Numbered from the stretch's first letter, positions 10,486-20,776 are shown. The stretch: 64,000 nt of DNA from Agapetus fuscipes (GCA_951799405.1 OX637359.1:2290201-2354200); one strand, 5' to 3'. The notes: generated by a model not told the origin, from the sequence alone. Numbers and translations: made by a program.

Positions 10486-10582
10486 GATTGTCGTGCAAAA
10501 AGATGGCTGGGACAGGGTGTTCAACCCAGATGTATGGCCTAAGGGCATACGTCTAGCCAAATTTATAAATTTAAAAAAATGA
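10486..10582 (+). pseudogene. Jockey-like ORF1 C-terminal end
   Basis: A plus-strand frame reads WDRVFNPDVWPKGIRLAKF and stops at TGA 10580-10582. The stop overlaps the ORF2 start (ATGA). NPxVWPxG-type ends are usual for FP-like ORF1 proteins of insect non-LTR elements. Only the last 30 or so codons are present. Confidence 0.65.
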
Positions 10583-11008
10583 TTAATATTACATATCAAA
10601 ATGTAAGAGGTCTTTGCACCAAAATTCAAAATTTTAAAGATAACATCTTAACCCAGAATGCGGACATCATTGCCGTCTCAGAATCTTGGTTGAACGCCTC
10701 TGTCTTGTCATCCGAATTAATCGACAATCGGTATACTTTACATAGGCGGGACCGTGGCTCTCGCGGAGGGGGGGTGTTCCTCGCTGTCAAAAATGCACTG
10801 GCCTCTCAAAGGCGGACAGACTTGGAGACTAGCGGGGAACACCTCTGGATCAGAATAATTGTCAATCATTCTCCCATTTTTGTATGTGTTCTTTATTTTC
10901 CATGCAGGGATGGCGAGGAAGATAGACAACTTTTTTATAATTTCATGGATATGAACACAGTTGTACTGAGGAACCGCAGTTGTATTATTCTAGGAGACTT
11001 TAACATGT
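10579..11008 (+). pseudogene. Jockey-like ORF2 N-terminal endonuclease fragment (inverted)
   Basis: ATG 10579 opens an APE-type endonuclease: YQNVRGLCTK (N-motif), SESWLNASV (the E-containing motif), RGGGVFLAV and IILGDFN (the D/N motif) are visible. It ends abruptly after GDFN at the element edge. The rest of the domain is on the opposite strand at 9840-10121, with only about 15 residues missing. Confidence 0.85.
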
Positions 11009-11027
11009 GAGACCTAATTTCGCGCTA

Positions 11028-11314
11028 GGGGCTGTCCATATATTACGTCATTCGCATTAAGGGGGGGGGAGTCTGGTCTGCGGATGATGGCAAATGATGT
11101 AGGAGTACCAAAAGTGACGTCGTTCTTGTAAATACCAATTTCTACAAAATATTCAAAATACTATGTAAGTAATATAACATTATAAATTATTAAGCTCATC
11201 CATTATTACAGCAAGAGGGGGAGGGGGGGTCATTAGATAATGACTAGGATGATTGTAAGTGGGGGGGGGGTCGAAAATCGGCCAAAATCGATGACGTAAT
11301 TTATGGACGGCCCC
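11028..11314. mobile_element. TIR MITE, 287 bp, CTA target duplication
   Basis: Ends GGGGCTGTCCATATATTACG and TGACGTAATTTATGGACGGC are imperfect inverted repeats of about 24 bp. CTA flanks both sides (11025-11027, 11315-11317) and R240 resumes exactly after it. The interior has G8-G10 runs and no ORF. The superfamily is not assigned. Confidence 0.75.
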
Positions 11315-11481
11315 CTAACATGTGGACCTACAGTATAAAAAACCCAATCTCAAATGAACATTAGCCCTGCAACTCTTGCCGTCCTTCCCTGAAACAGGGG
11401 TGACATTGGCTAAGTGAACCATTTTTTACAGTATAGGTGGTCAGCCGCATACCAACCTTTAAGTCAAGGAACAAAGACTTA

Positions 11482-12805
11482 TGCCCGTTTTCACCAAGAA
11501 TATTTAAAGATAAAGTCCTGTTTAAAAATATTTAGGTACCTACCAGTTTTGTTTTCACCAGCCCTTAAGAACCTCTTAACTCGCTAAGAACTTCTTAAAT
11601 TTTGGGAGGCCGATGTTCCGCTCCCTAAACTGTCTCTTACGCTAAAGGACACTTTTGCGACCTGTCAGTGAGGTTATGTCATGTTTAAACTGCAAATAAG
11701 TGAACATGCACACTGATATCCTTGTATTTTTAGAAACTCTTGAAGATAAACAAGTTGCAAGGACTTATCGGCGACCGAAAAGTTTTGAGAAAGGTCAATT
11801 ATTTTCGATAATAGTATGACATCGATTTTTGGTGGGGATATCGGCTGTCAAAAAATACAATCGTGTTGGTCCTTTCTGGATAAAATTGTAGTATTTTTTT
11901 ATGTTTTCGGACAACAGAGCTGTAGGTACAAATATAGTTTTGGTAAAGATGTTGTGGAAATATCTATTATCGTCCATGAATTTATTTGGTGTTTAAAAAC
12001 ATCGATTTTTTACATTGATCGATGTTTATAGGTAGGTACCTACCATAAATTTGTCATATCACAGGCCTTATGATAATTACTCAGAGGAATTGTTACTTCT
12101 TGTTTTGTATTATTATATACAGAAACAATTCAGTGACACAGAGGAATTACTTATTAGAGGCATTACAATTTTATGCCACTGAAGGCAATCAGCTGATATC
12201 TGTGGCAGACATGGGAGGCGTAAGTGTAGCCCCATGTAGCAGGATTGAACAAGTTTCTCGCGGTCATCCTCTGAAAAGTTGAAGCATGTTTCTTCTTTAA
12301 TTTGATGACATCGTGATGATTGATTGGTGATCGCCGTGTATTTGAAAATGCCGATTTTACATGTCGAATATTGATGTAAATTGTCAACAACGAAAAACGC
12401 AACAGAGAAACGCAGCTGAATGCAGCTGCAGACTACAAGCCGTATTATAGTGTGTGCATAGCAAAATATACTTTGTACACATCATTGCAAAGATAAAAAT
12501 TAAATTAAAAAATAATATTTGCAGCGTAAATGGTAGATATTATTATAAACGTCAAATAATCATGTGTTGTTTTTATTTGAAATGTGCATATTATTTTATA
12601 AACCATAAAATACATTTCGAATTTACAAAAATCGAGTTTCACAACACTAGTTGCTTGCTAAACAGGCTCCTAGCTAGGTGGCCGATTTATAGGTGACAGT
12701 TTCACTCGTGAAACTCAACGGTGTTAGGTACCCGTTTAAAGAGTCTCTTATATTTAAATACTTTTAGCTAGGTGACGGTTTAGGAGGAGTCGGTGAAAAC
12801 GGGCA
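11482..12805. mobile_element. PIF/Harbinger-like element 1, non-autonomous
   Basis: Termini TGCCCGTTTTCACC and GGTGAAAACGGGCA are perfect 14-bp inverted repeats with TTA duplicated at 11479-11481 and 12806-12808. Units 2 and 3 have the empty site (CAAAGACTTAGAATTATC). Only short unrelated frames occur, with no DDE transposase seen. The 3-bp TWA target suggests PIF/Harbinger. Confidence 0.85.
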
Positions 12806-12815
12806 TTAGAATTAT

Positions 12816-13070
12816 AATCTATAATCTATAATCTAAGTTGCAAGGATATATTCATTTAAAGCTCTCAGATGTATGCCCACAAACCAACAAGTGTAGTTCG
12901 CGCTTACAAATGCTGAATGTGTACTTACAAATAAAATCCAAACCTCAAATGAACATAAGCCCCACAACTTTTGCCGACCTTCCCTGAAACAGGGGTGACA
13001 TTGGCAAAGTGAACCATTTTTTACAGTATGGGTGGTCAGCCTCATACCAACCTATAAGTCAAGGAATATG
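12816..13070 (-). repeat. R240 at the 3' terminus of the RTE copy
   Basis: Minus-strand reading: TTCCTTGACTTATAGGTTGG through R240 to CTTAGATTATAGATT, ending at the TSD. It gives the most complete view of the R240 left end. Confidence 0.85.
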
Positions 13071-13189
13071 AATAATAAATTACATTTAAATATAAAAAAG
13101 AACAAAACCTTACAAAGAAATCTATACAAAAAAAGTCAAAAATTTCCTTTGCAAAAAAAAAAAAAATGTAGCAAATGAATACACCAACA

Positions 13190-14407
13190 TTAGAAATCAA
13201 CATTGCAGATTAGCCGCCACTTCTTCCTGTCCTTGCATACTTCTTTCATTTCATCCAGAGTCATAACCTTTTTCATACAAGTCCTCCTTTTATTATGACT
13301 CTGGATATCCCATTCATTCGCTATTTCTGAAATTTGATCCTTCCATACTTTTCTCGGTCTTCCTCTACCACGACATCCATCTATTCTAGCAACATATACT
13401 TTTTTCGTCAATCTTTCATCACTCATTCTCTCCAAATGCCCGAACCATCTTAACATACTTCTTTTAATCTTCACTTTCACACTTTCCCTTACACCACATT
13501 CTTCTCTTACAAAATCATTCCTCACCCTGTCACTTCGTTTTTTCCCAATCATACTTCTTAGATAGTCCATTTCTACTGTATGGACTTTACTAATTTCCCT
13601 TTCACTCACCGTCCAGGCTTCACTTCCATACATCAAGGTTGGCACTAGTATACCACCGTGCACCGCCAATCTAACATTTTTTGAGAGATTTTGGTTCCTG
13701 GCGATGCAAGCGGTCGCACCCAGTACACACCTGCCTTTCATTATTCTTCTTTCAAATTCACCGGCCATTCTTCCATCTTTTTCAAACTTACTTCCCAAAT
13801 ATACAAACTCATTTACAACATCAACATTCATTCCATTAATTTTTAATTCATAATTCATATTTTCATCATCTCTTTCAAAAATCAAAACTTTCGTCTTTCT
13901 TGCATTCAACTTCAAATTATTACCTTTCAAAGCTTCGTTCAATCTAGAGAGCATCATTTGCAATTCCACTGCTGAATCAGATACAAGGACTGCATCATCC
14001 GCATACAGTAGAACGCTTACTTTGCTCTCTCCTATCATTAATCCACAATCATCAAGTCTAGCATCTCGAACACACTTGTCCATGACTATGTTAAATAGCC
14101 ATGGGCTCATCACACATCCTTGCCTTACACCCTTAAAAACTTCAAACCATTCACTATACTCACCATCAATACGAATGCAGGCCATACTATTCTCATAGTT
14201 CGCATGCACCGCATTGAGTAGAGCTCCATTCACTCCGTATGCTTTCAAAACATCCCACAACATACCTCTGTCCACTGAGTCAAAAGCCTTTTCCAGATCC
14301 ACAAAGGCCGTGAATAGTTTCCCCCTCACCGACAATTGTTTTTCAACAAGTTGTCGTAGAGTGAAAATCTGATCAACACAGCCTCTACCGGCCATAAAGC
14401 CATAAAA
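13190..14407 (-). pseudogene. RTE-like reverse transcriptase, 3' part of ORF
   Basis: A 401-residue open frame starts inside the RT at GRGCVDQIF. It shows FVDLEKAFDSVDR, GVRQGCVMSPWLFN and LLYADDAVLV (catalytic Asp pair), then LMYGSEAWT, RWFGHLERM and GRGRPRKVW, the signature of the RTE clade. Endonuclease and early RT are missing, consistent with 5' truncation at insertion rather than decay, since the frame is open to its stop. Confidence 0.85.
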
Positions 14408-14525
14408 AGAATTATCATTTTTAAATATGCGATTACAGAATATTTAATTTACATTTTAGAAATTACATTTTGTAAATCAATAAATAATAATATATACATG
14501 GACATCAAATAAACTAAAACATAAA

Positions 14526-14644
14526 GTCAACGAAGTTACCATGTTAAAAGCACCGGTTCCCATAGATCACCAAAGTTAAGCAACATTGGGCGCGGGCAGT
14601 ACTTGGATGGGTTACCGCTCAGGTACACCGCGTGTCGTTGGCAT
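14526..14644 (+). repeat. 5S rRNA-derived module
   Basis: GTCAACGAAGTTACCATGTT, GATCACCAAAGTTAAGCAAC, GGGCGCGGGCAGTACTTGGA and ACACCGCGTGTCGTTGGC follow 5S rRNA order and spacing over about 119 bp, including the internal pol III promoter region. It is part of a SINE and not a 5S gene. Confidence 0.88.
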
Positions 14645-14949
14645 CTTGGACCGGTCCGTAGTCCGTCGTGGCAACACTTCGGACTCGTAAATCGAAGGTT
14701 ATGGATTCGGATCCTGGCGGAGCACAAAATATACCATTTATATTTCGATATGCTCTTCGCTGAGATGAAAAATTCGTAAACCTTTACCAAAGACCGGTCA
14801 CTGAAAGGTCCATCCAACCTTACAACAACTGGGTCTTGCTTGAGAATTGGCGCTTTCTACAGCGACGACCAAGCTCGCAGAGGGCTCTTAAGGTGTGTTA
14901 CACACAAAAACAGCGCTCACCAAATAAATCATCCTAATATTATTTATTT
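14526..14949 (+). mobile_element. 5S-headed composite SINE, unit 1
   Basis: A 5S rRNA-like head (14526-14644) is followed by a tRNA-like module (14648-14724) and the body shared with the tRNA SINEs (TTACAACAACTGGGTCTT). The 3' end is AATATTATTTATTT. TSD ATAAA flanks it (14521-14525, 14950-14954). It sits 95 bp before the exon 2 acceptor in all three finger units, so it predates the duplications. Confidence 0.88.
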
Positions 14950-15044
14950 ATAAAACCAATTTCACTTAAATAAAACGTAGCCGCCTACATTACAGATAAA
15001 CCGCCATTTCTTTCTATCTAAATAACAGTTTTTTTATATTTCAG

Positions 15045-16162
15045 GTGTTGGTGCTCCTGCGCAGAATCCTGCCACTAAGCCCCATGTGTGTCCTGTCTGC
15101 AGCTACACATGCAGTCAAATAAAACAAATGAGGATCCATGGAGTGTTGTTCTGCCACACGATGGAGGCCACGTCTGATGGCTTGGTACATCTCAAAGCCA
15201 AGTCGAGGGTCCCAGCCCAGAGAAGAACGAATATGAGTAATTTGTTATCTTCAAAATTATGTGGCATGACTCACACTGGGGAGAAGAGATTTGCATGTAA
15301 CATTTGTAGCTATAAAACAAATCAAAGGACTCATTTAAAAACCCATAAATTGAAGCACACTGGGGAGAAGCCATTTGGGTGTAACATTTGCAGCTATAAA
15401 ACAAATGTAATGGGAAATTTAAAAACCCATAAAATGAAACACACTGGGGAGAAGCCATTTGCGTGTAACAGTTGCAGCTATAAAACAAATCAAAGGACTC
15501 ATTTAAAAACCCATAAATTGAAGCACACTGGGGAGAAGCCATTTGGGTGTAACATTTGCAGCTATAAAACAAATGTAATGGGAAATTTAAAAACCCATAA
15601 AATGAAGCACACTGGGGAGAAGCCATTTGCTTGTAACAGTTGCAACTATAAAACAAATGAAAGGAGTTCCTTAAAAAGACATCAAATGAAGCACACTGGG
15701 GAGAAGCAATTTGCGTGTAACAGTTGCAGCTATAAAACAAATCAAAGGACTCATTTAAAAACCCATAAATTGAAGCACACTGGGGAGAAGCCATTTGGGT
15801 GTAACATTTGCAGCTATAAAACAAATGTAAAGAGTTCTTTAATAACCCATAAAATGAAGCACACTGGGGAGAAGCCATTTGCTTGTAACAGTTGCAGCTA
15901 TAAAACAAATCAAAGGACTCATTTAAAAACCCATAAAATGAAGCACACTGGGGAGAAGCCCTTTGGGTGTAACAGTTGCAGCTATAAATCAAATCAAAAG
16001 ATTGCATTAAAAATTCATCAGCTCATACATACTGGGGAGAAGCCATTTGCATGTAATATTTGCAGCTATAAAACAAATCAAAAGAGTGCTTTAAAAACGC
16101 ATCAGTTGATTCACATTGGTAGAAGAAAAGAGAATGGAGGGTTGGGACGGCTTGAGAGATAA
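15045..16162 (+). CDS. Zinc-finger gene 1, coding exon 2 (10 tandem C2H2 fingers)
   Basis: A polypyrimidine tract and TTTCAG precede 15045; the first two bases complete the Gly codon begun in exon 1. The 371 residues start VGAPAQNPATKPHVCPVCS, a solitary N-terminal finger (CPVC then H-x5-H). After a spacer come ten 28-residue fingers with TGEKPF linkers. They are of the C-x2-C-S-Y-K-T type with Tyr at C+2. Contact residues (-1,2,3,6) in order are QTHT, VGNT, QTHT, VGNT, ESSR, QTHT, VSST, QTHT, QIAI, QSAT. The 84-bp repeats are near-identical in DNA, so they exchange easily. The product should be a nuclear sequence-specific DNA-binding protein; its target is unknown. It ends at TAA (16160-16162). 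Confidence 0.85.
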
Positions 16163-16302
16163 GGTCCTAGTGTAGTTCTCCTCCTATTCAACGGATCGTA
16201 AGCTTGTGGTGGATTCCAAACTCTTTCTGACCCTATACTTTGTTGTTTAATTTTTTAATTAGCAATATAGGTAATACATGTATGTAAATATTTATGTTGC
16301 AT

Positions 16303-16420
16303 TTTCTATTGGTATCACCATGTTGACTGTTCTGATGATGTAATCAGTTAAATCCTCACTTATACCTCCTCCTCTCATCATAATAAGGGCAACTCGTAGA
16401 ACGACTCACACTCATTCAAT
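16303..16420 (+). pseudogene. RT relic X fragment
   Basis: AAATCCTCACTTATACCTCC and AGGGCAACTCGTAGAACGAC match the reverse complement of relic X near 510-580. It is a short diverged plus-strand fragment just 3' of the zinc-finger gene. Confidence 0.5.
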
Positions 16421-17044
16421 TCCTTGACTTATAGGTTGGTATGAGGCTGACCACCCTTACTAAAAATATGGTTCACTTTGCCAATGTCACCCCTGTGTCA
16501 GGGCAGGTCGGCAAAAGTTTTTTTAATTTTATTTATTTATTCTTAAAGACACCAACAGAACAAAGGAGTAGCACATACACAAAAAAAACACAATAATACA
16601 AATACATAAGTATCTTCAATGCTCCAATAATAGGTGCCTATCGCATAATCTTATTTTAACAATAATTAATTAGCGGGAGTAGGTATTATGAGTTGGAATA
16701 GGTAAATACACTATGCCGGGGCGCTGAGCTTCAACGCACATATACAGCATACAATGCTGTACAGCGATAACCAACGCACACACGCACAATGCATCAGATT
16801 CATAAAACGTCACCGGCAATGTCTATAAAATGCTTGCGTTGAAATTTCAGGCATTTAATAAATAAAAATAAGAATACTGAACACGATGTCAGCCATGCAA
16901 ACAGAAATAAAAACATACATGAAAATTGTTTACAAATATAAACAAAAATAGAATAGAATAGAATATTCAAACCATGATTTAGGGTTGTTTAAAGATTAGC
17001 TTAGGTATGATTCATTAACAGGATATAATATAAATTTAAAATTA

Positions 17045-18157
17045 TCAATCTCGACAAAAATTACCCCTTATCGCAGTTTTAAGTGATTCAATTGAACTGG
17101 AAAATATATCAATATCGGGAAGAACTCTCTCTAAAGCATTGTAGGACCTCATCATTCGATCAATAGGTCGAAAATGACCAACGTTGGAATTGTATTTCCT
17201 GATTCTAAACGTTTCGCTATTTCTTAATCGTACATTTCCATGAAAATGCAAACTTTCAATATCTGTTGTGTGCAAATCTCCACGTATGAGCTTACAAAGA
17301 TATACAAGTTCAGCAATATTGCGCCTATCATACAACGTATCCATCTTAAAGTGACGAAGTCGCTCAGGGTAAGCTTTTCCCCTTCCTAAACCTGCTCTGT
17401 AAGAGAGTACCCTCGTGAAACACTTTTGAACACGTTCAATGTTATCTTTATGAACGGCATAGTGGGGTGACCATATAAAGGACTGGTACTCGAGTATGCT
17501 TCGGACTAGTGAGTAATACAATGCTATCAGGCTACTTGGGTTTTTGAATGGTTTCGTAATTCTGAAGATGAAACCCAGAGTCCTATATGATTTCTGTGTA
17601 ATGATTTCGTAATGTTTCCTAAACGTAAGTTCTGCATCGAGTGTGATGCCTAAGTCCTTGATCGCGGTGACCCTGTCAATGCACACGCTGTTGATTTTAT
17701 AGTCATATTTTGTAACCTTTCTATTACGGGTGAACGTGATAGAATAACACTTACTTGTATTCAACAGCATGTTGTTAGTAGAGCACCAAGCAGTCAAAGC
17801 ACTCAAGTCAGTCTGCAATTTATGGCAGTCGCCCATGTCTTTTACCTGAATGAATAATTTTAGGTCGTCAGCGTACATCAGATAACTGCAAGCGAGATTC
17901 GCGCCAAGATCATTCATAAATATTAAAAACAATAGGGGACCCAAGTGCGAACCCTGTGGCACACCAGAGGTGACCACCATTGGACCAGAGTCGTGTCCTC
18001 CTACAGAGACATACTGCACCCTGTCACTAAGATAAGAGCTGAACCAGTTTAGCAAACCACGCCCAATGCCCATCCCATGCAACTTCCTCAGAAGAATACT
18101 GTGATCAACCCGGTCAAACGCCTTGCTGAGATCGGTATAGATAGCGTCCACCTGGAC
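17045..18157 (-). pseudogene. Jockey-type ORF2, RT palm and C-terminus
   Basis: The frame contains YTDLSKAFDRVDHSIL, SGVPQGSHLGPLLF and LMYADDLKLFI (catalytic Asp pair). A long C-terminal region ends IRGNFCRD before the stop. It continues ORF2 from 18313, from which a short insertion separates it. Open reading through the whole C-terminus argues for a recent copy. Confidence 0.85.
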
Positions 18158-18313
18158 CCTGGATGATGATGATGATGGATGATTTCTTTCCTGTGGCGCC
18201 ATTTAATGGTCCAGGACCATCTCAAGGGCGCCATGGCTTCTCGAGAAAAGTAGTGTCTTCAGTTCCTTTCTGAAGGTGGTGGTAGGCTGGTTCGCGCGAA
18301 CACCGATGGGTAA
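18156..18313 (-). mobile_element. 3' fragment of another non-LTR element inside ORF2
   Basis: Between LDSS and QVDAIYTD of the RT lies foreign sequence reading LPIGVRANQPTTTFRKELKT, then LLFSRSHG and a stop. This is the usual L2/CR1-type ORF2 C-terminus, followed by a (CAT)n tail at 18160-18180. It breaks ORF2 into two frames. Exact edges and TSD were not resolved (TCCAG occurs at both sides). Confidence 0.6.
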
Positions 18314-19461
18314 ACTGGAATCAAGACTTTCGCTCAGGTAGTTCACGAACTCCATCAGATTGGTATTCGTGGATTTTTTGGAGACGAAACCATGCTGGTT
18401 TTTGTCTAGCAGCGGACCGACGTGGTGATAGACGTACGCGTACACGACCTTCTCGAAAATTTTCGAGAAGACAGGCAATAGACTGATGGGCCTATAGTTT
18501 TTTACGTCCGCTCTGTTGCCGGATTTAAAAATAGGAACAATTCTCGAGACCTTCCACAAAACCGGAAAGACACCGCTGTCAAGCGATCGCTGAAAAATAG
18601 TAAACAAAGGATCAATCAATTCGTCAGCGCATTCCTTTACAAATAAATTCGGTATATCGTCACTTCCAATGCCCTTGTTAATATCTAAACTATTGATCAT
18701 TTTTAATATTTCGTACTTACTTAGAGACAAGCGACAAAGAGAAAGGTGAGATACAAAAGAGGAGTTTTCTAAGTGTTCGTCAATTATAGAGGAGTCGACA
18801 AAGACAGAAGAAAAGAATTCTGCAAATAAATTGCTGACACCCTCACCACCATTAGCTGTGACTCCTTCGTAACTCACCTCCCGTGGTATGGAACTAGAGT
18901 GTTTGTGGGAGTTTACATAACTCCAAAAGGGTTTAGCGGAGTGCTTGAGCGAGGCCTCGATGGAGGCTACATATGATTTGTGACAATCTTTAATTGACTT
19001 CTTCACCCTATTTCGCAAGACAGCAAAGGCCTTCTTATCCGTTTCGTTACCATATATTTTAAATCTTTTGTGAACTTTGTCTTTTTCCCTAATCATATGG
19101 ATAAGGGAAGCGCTGTACCATGAAGGGTATTTGTGAGACTTAGGTCTCATTTTTGGGGTATGATGTTCAATTACTCGCCAAACTGAGTTGTAAAAAAGCT
19201 GCAGAGCATCGTTAACATCAAGATCTTCGAGGAACGACCAATCGATCTCGGAGAGTTCCATCTTACACGACGTAAAGTTGGTTTTGCGAAAATTATAACG
19301 AACACGCTCGGCATTGCAGCTCAGACCAATCCGGACAAGAGAAGGAGCAATACTCACGACCAATGGAGGGTGATAACCGTCCGCCCGCACCAATCCTACG
19401 GTCGAAGACACCTTCATTGGAGCATTGGAGAGAACAAGGTCTAATATACCAGAATTAATAC
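18313..19461 (-). pseudogene. Jockey-type ORF2, endonuclease end to RT fingers
   Basis: Reads LDLVLSNAPMKVSS and ADGYHPPLVV (last endonuclease motif with catalytic His), then RT fingers: DDIPNLFVKECAD, NYRPISLLPVFSKIFEK and NQHGFVSKKST. The upstream end is cut by the TRIM at 19462; the frame resumes without loss at 20129. Confidence 0.8.
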
Positions 19462-19625
19462 TGTAGTGATTTTGTACCTAACAGGACTGTTGATTTTGAA
19501 TTTTGGAATGCTGGTTCTTTTGTTTTCAAAAACAATAGCTTGGAAAAAACAATAAAAATTTGCGTGTAAGAAAAGGGCATGCAAGAGTTTTATTTAATAA
19601 CACCCAACACCCAAAGACCTTTACA
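19462..19625 (+). repeat. TRIM left LTR
   Basis: 164 bp, TGTA...TACA ends, AACAATAAAAATTTGCGTG polyadenylation region. No difference from the right LTR was found by eye. Confidence 0.9.
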
Positions 19626-19960
19626 TTGGTGACCCCGACTTGAATAAACAGTTAAAAAGGGTGTTATTCCAATTAAATTGAATTCCAACCAGTGCAACAA
19701 GGCCCTGAAGGTTTGAACGTCGCCCAACATAGCTGCCCAGCACAACTAACAACAACCGCTGAACTACAGCACAACCAATCGCCGAACAATGGCACAGAAA
19801 ACACTGCTGCAACAAGCAGCAAACACCGAACAACGGCACAAGATCTGGCCGACGAGTCCACTTTCCAGACAGATTCTACTAAAAACCTGAGAGAATATCA
19901 AGACTCACCGATCACCACCTTCATCGCATCTGCCCTTGGCAAAATGCTGGAGGGGACCTC

Positions 19961-20124
19961 TGTAGTGATTTTGTACCTAACAGGACTGTTGATTTTGAAT
20001 TTTGGAATGCTGGTTCTTTTGTTTTCAAAAACAATAGCTTGGAAAAAACAATAAAAATTTGCGTGTAAGAAAAGGGCATGCAAGAGTTTTATTTAATAAC
20101 ACCCAACACCCAAAGACCTTTACA
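19961..20124 (+). repeat. TRIM right LTR
   Basis: Same 164-bp sequence as the left LTR, preceded directly by the polypurine tract. Confidence 0.9.
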
Positions 20125-20714
20125 ATACTATTGTATACTGAATTGAACTGCTTGAAATCGGTCAGAGACAACATGTCCTCCAGAAGCTGAGCCTTCGCAC
20201 CACTCTTAGAGGTAATATTCAGATAATCATCAGAGTAAGGTGACCATACAATAGATGGTAAGTTATAATCTCCTAATATTATATTTGTGGTTCCTGGTGG
20301 AGAGTCAAGGCAAATCTCACTGCATTTATTTAGATGGTTGTGGAGCTGGTCGGTTTTAGCGTCTGGAGGGATATAGACAACACATATGTTAATGTCAGGG
20401 CGACCATCACTATTCCTTATTGTTAGCCATAGATCTTCCATCCCAGAGCGCCATTCACGCCTAGTTCTAACATTGAGATTCTTTTTAACCGCAACCAGAA
20501 CTCCGCCGCCCATTGATCTACTTGAAAAAACTGTATCTTCACGGTCCCGTCTAAAAACAATATATCTGTCATCGAATAATTCCTCGTTAGTTATGTCTTT
20601 GTGTAGCCAGGTTTCAGTTAAGCAAATAATATCATAATCTTCATTAAGAGTTTCTATATAAATTTCATTGGTTTTCGTTCTTAGTCCTCTGACGTTTTGA
20701 TAAAAAATTGACAT
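20125..20714 (-). pseudogene. Jockey-type ORF2, N-terminal endonuclease
   Basis: ATG at 20714 starts MSIFYQNVRGLRTK. APE endonuclease motifs follow: CLTETWLHKDI, MGGGVLVAVKK, VVYIPPD and IILGDYNLPSIVWS. The frame runs into the TRIM at 20124 and translation would end inside its LTR. Downstream ORF2 is at 18313-19461. Confidence 0.85.
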
Positions 20715-20776
20715 AATGAAAAAATAATATGAAACAGATTTAATCTTGATTTCAGAAGACTGCCCAGGATAGTGCA

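Larger units (their letters stand above)
7639..11008 (-). mobile_element. Jockey-type non-LTR element with inverted 5' segment
   Basis: A 22-bp poly(T) at 7639-7660 is the 3' poly(A) of a minus-strand element inserted into R240. The 3' body (to about 10150) is on the minus strand. The 5' body (ORF1 end plus endonuclease start, 10486-11008) is on the plus strand with its own 5' end facing the junction. This order is what twin priming produces. Flanks AGACAT (7633-7638) and AGACCT (11010-11015) are a possible imperfect TSD. A hAT MITE sits at the junction. Confidence 0.8.
7562..11457 (-). repeat. R240 repeat split by nested insertions
   Basis: The 3' part is at 7562-7638. The remainder (11014-11027 and 11318-11457, ending ATACCAACC) is separated from it by a Jockey element and a 287-bp MITE. 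The unit 2 copy at 44896-45143 is uninterrupted and proves the joins. Confidence 0.8.
12816..14407 (-). mobile_element. RTE-type retrotransposon, 5'-truncated, with R240 as its 3' end
   Basis: The 1592-bp insert is flanked by the 8-bp TSD AGAATTAT (12808-12815, 14408-14415); units 2 and 3 hold the empty site. On the minus strand it contains the RT frame, a 3' UTR of about 120 bp, a full R240 and an (ATAGATT)-type tail. One TSD pair around everything means R240 came in as the terminal part of this element. Confidence 0.88.
19462..20124 (+). mobile_element. TRIM-type LTR element, 663 bp
   Basis: Two 164-bp LTRs (19462-19625, 19961-20124) begin TGTAGTG and end TTTACA and look identical. The 4-bp TSD ATAC lies at 19458-19461 and 20125-20128. 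TTGGTGACCCCGACTTG after the left LTR is a candidate primer-binding site and GGAGGGGACCTC before the right LTR a polypurine tract. The 335-bp interior has no gag or pol, so it needs a partner element. AATAAA lies in the LTR. Orientation is taken from the PBS and PPT. Confidence 0.9.

Noticed and set aside
14526..14644. Functional 5S rRNA gene
   Set aside because: It is diverged, lacks a terminator T-run at its end, runs straight into SINE sequence and is TSD-flanked as part of a SINE.
15192..16007. 271-codon reverse-strand ORF over the finger exon
   Set aside because: It is the antisense shadow of the 84-bp finger repeats; the equivalents at 45924-46526 and 59802-60329 arise for the same reason.
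15290..16110. Regular 84-bp repeats resembling an array such as CRISPR
   Set aside because: The repeat is a coding C2H2 finger unit in one open frame; there are no spacers.
19692..20054. 120-codon ORF in the TRIM
   Set aside because: Gln/Thr/Asn-rich and ending inside the LTR. It could be a gag remnant but shows no domain.
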